A stretch of DNA of 17,189 nucleotides. Source: JAVVPL01 sp036655775 (GTDB lineage Bacteria > Bacteroidota > Bacteroidia > Bacteroidales > P3). Both the position numbers and the translations under genes were made by a program. The stretch lies in contig JAVVPL010000037.1 of NCBI GenBank assembly GCA_036655775.1, positions 1 through 17,189 on the forward strand, written 5' to 3'. Each line of letters opens with the position of its first letter. Positions within the stretch are counted from its first letter, which is position 1. The notes under the pieces are model-generated. The model did not search any database. It saw only the letters and a program-made list of their open reading frames with translations, and was not told where the DNA came from. This document shows, in pieces, positions 15,767 to 17,189 of the stretch.

Positions 15767-16768
15767 TTATTCTCCAAGTGTGGCCACCATTACGGCTTTG
15801 ATAGTATGTAAACGGTTTTCAGCTTCGTCGAATACAATAGACATCGCGCCTTCAAATACTTCTTCGGTAACTTCTAATCCATCGAGTTTGTATTTTTGAT
15901 AGATATCTTCGCCTACGACTGTTTTCCGGTTGTGGAAGGCTGGAAGACAGTGCATAAATTTAACTTTTGGATTGCCTGTGGCTTTGACCACTTTCATATT
16001 TACTTGGTATGGTTTCAATAGTTTGATACGTTCAGCCCATACTTTTTCGGGTTCACCCATAGATACCCATACATCGGTATATAAAAAGTCTACGCCTTTT
16101 ACGCCATCTTCTACTTTTTCGGTAAGTGTGATTTTGGCCCCAGTTTCTTTAGCAATTTTTTTGCATTCGTCTACTAAGGCTTTTTCGGGCCAACAAGCTT
16201 TGGGAGCAACGGCACGGAAATCCATACCCATTTTAGCAGCTCCAACCATCAATGAATTGCCCATATTATTTTTGGCATCGCCCAAATAGGCAAAAGAAAT
16301 TTGATGAAGAGGTTTGTCGCTATGTTCTTGCATAGTTAAAAAATCGGCAAGAATTTGTGTGGGGTGAAATTCGGTAGTGAGACCATTCCATACAGGTACT
16401 CCTGCATATTTACCTAGGGCTTCTACAATTTCTTGTGCATATCCACGATATTCAATACCATCGTATAAACGACCTAATACGCGAGCGGTATCTTCCATAG
16501 ACTCTTTCTTTCCCATTTGAGAACCTGAAGGTCCTAAATATGTAACGTGTGCACCTTGATCTAAGGCGGCTACTTCAAAAGAACAACGTGTACGAGTTGA
16601 ATCTTTTTCAAACAAAAGTACGATATTTTTGCCTTTAAGGGTTTGTGTTTCGTTGCCTGTATATTTAGCACGTTTTAAATCGGCTGCCAATTGCAACATA
16701 TACGAAATTTCTTTAGGAGTGAAATCAAGCAATTTTAAAAAATTGCGATTTCTTAAATTAAATGCCAT
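15767..16768 (-). CDS. argF: Ornithine carbamoyltransferase (probably catabolic)
   Basis: 333 residues, matching the length of E. coli ArgF/ArgI and catabolic ArcB enzymes. The carbamoyl-phosphate motif STRTR is at 57-61, FHPTQ at 134-138, the ornithine-binding DVWVSMGE at 232-239, and HCLPAFH with the catalytic Cys at 273-279. The STRTR and SMG signatures indicate ornithine as substrate, not N-acetyl- or N-succinylornithine as in the variant enzymes of many Bacteroidota. The enzyme interconverts ornithine plus carbamoyl phosphate and citrulline plus phosphate. A carbamate kinase gene 45 bases upstream on the same strand suggests the catabolic direction (the arcB role), but an anabolic role cannot be excluded from sequence. 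Its transcript ends at the palindromic terminator. Confidence 0.93.
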   Translation of the reverse strand: MAFNLRNRNFLKLLDFTPKEISYMLQLAADLKRAKYTGNETQTLKGKNIVLLFEKDSTRTRCSFEVAALDQGAHVTYLGPSGSQMGKKESMEDTARVLGRLYDGIEYRGYAQEIVEALGKYAGVPVWNGLTTEFHPTQILADFLTMQEHSDKPLHQISFAYLGDAKNNMGNSLMVGAAKMGMDFRAVAPKACWPEKALVDECKKIAKETGAKITLTEKVEDGVKGVDFLYTDVWVSMGEPEKVWAERIKLLKPYQVNMKVVKATGNPKVKFMHCLPAFHNRKTVVGEDIYQKYKLDGLEVTEEVFEGAMSIVFDEAENRLHTIKAVMVATLGE

Positions 16769-16813
16769 TGTTTATATATTTTTATATTAATAATTTTTTT
16801 TTGATAGAAGAAT

Positions 16814-17189
16814 TTATTTTACGATACGTGTGCCACAATTGGGTTTGCCCAATTCATGCGCTTCGGTAATGACACATTCTTTGCCTCCATTTTCGACAAA
16901 ATAAATGCCTGCCCGTACTTTAGGAGCCATAGAGCCTTCGGCAAAATGACCTTCGGCAATATATTGTTTGGCCTCTTTTACGGTGATTACATCTAGGGCT
17001 TTTTCATCAGGTTTACGAAAATTAATATAGACTTTAGGTATATCGGTAAGAATATAAAATTCGTCTGCTTTGATTTCTGCAGCGGCTAAGGCACAAGCTA
17101 AATCTTTGTCAATTACAGCCTCTACGCCATGATAAGCGCCATTTTCGCGAATAACAGGAATGCCTCCACCGCCAACGGTAATGACAATG
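16814..17189 (-). CDS. arcC: Carbamate kinase, C-terminal part (cut by window edge)
   Basis: The last 124 residues are visible, entering from the right edge and ending at TAA (16814-16816). Family motifs are clear: VITVGGGGIPVI, GVEAVIDKDLACALAA, FYILTDIPKVYINF (tail of the nucleotide site), AEGHFAEGSMAPKVRAGIYF, and a C-terminal GKPNCGTRIV. The enzyme transfers phosphate from carbamoyl phosphate to ADP, making ATP, carbon dioxide and ammonia. It precedes the ornithine carbamoyltransferase by 45 bases in the same direction, the layout of arginine deiminase or citrulline-fermenting operons. arcA, if present, would be outside the window. Confidence 0.95.
   Translation of the reverse strand, partial: IVITVGGGGIPVIRENGAYHGVEAVIDKDLACALAAAEIKADEFYILTDIPKVYINFRKPDEKALDVITVKEAKQYIAEGHFAEGSMAPKVRAGIYFVENGGKECVITEAHELGKPNCGTRIVK

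Noticed and set aside
15930..16289. 119-codon plus-strand open frame
   Set aside because: It lies wholly inside the ornithine carbamoyltransferase gene on the opposite strand, which has all catalytic motifs.

Overview
The window is AT-rich DNA from a member of the Bacteroidota. The support is a complete Bacteroides-type aerotolerance (Bat) gene cluster, promoter-like sequences of the Bacteroidota form (TTG about 20 bases upstream of TAnnTTTG), and a large periplasmic TPR protein paired with an outer-membrane beta-barrel ending in Phe. I cannot name the genus. A 59-base run of N at 15561-15619 marks a scaffold gap, so this is draft sequence.

Left block (1-7920, minus strand). Read 5'->3' on the minus strand, the order is MoxR AAA+ ATPase, DUF58 protein, a membrane-anchored Bat-associated protein ('BatX-like'), BatA, BatB, BatC, BatD, and the first 70 codons of BatE running off the left edge. 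Most junctions are 1-8 bases apart, or overlap by 40 bases for batA/batB. Slightly longer gaps of 54 and 59 bases follow moxR and batB. This looks like one transcription unit starting from the divergent intergenic region 7921-8172. MoxR is expected to act as an ATP-driven chaperone on the cytoplasmic-membrane VWA proteins BatA and BatB. BatC and BatE provide TPR surfaces, and BatD and the BatX-like protein project periplasmic domains.

Middle block (8173-15558 and into the gap, plus strand). The order is ruvX/yqgF, def (peptide deformylase), a ~1050-residue exported TPR protein split by a one-base frameshift, a 563-residue beta-barrel, a RibF-like FAD synthetase with a shrunken kinase domain, and a YggS/PLPBP protein whose last codons fall into the N run. 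ruvX through the barrel gene are 11-13 bases apart and probably form one operon. ribF follows after 65 bases.

Right block (15704-17189). A perfect 25-bp-arm palindrome forms a bidirectional terminator between the converging YggS and carbamoyltransferase genes. On the minus strand, a partial carbamate kinase (arcC) lies 45 bases upstream of an ornithine carbamoyltransferase. The pair suggests citrulline-to-ornithine ATP generation (arginine deiminase route); arcA is not in view.

No mobile element, CRISPR array, tRNA or rRNA was seen. The window is mostly conserved Bacteroidota gene content and I do not see a clearly new system. The points most worth checking are the frameshifted TPR protein with its uncharacterised barrel partner, the degenerate RibF, and the unexplained sequence right of the assembly gap.
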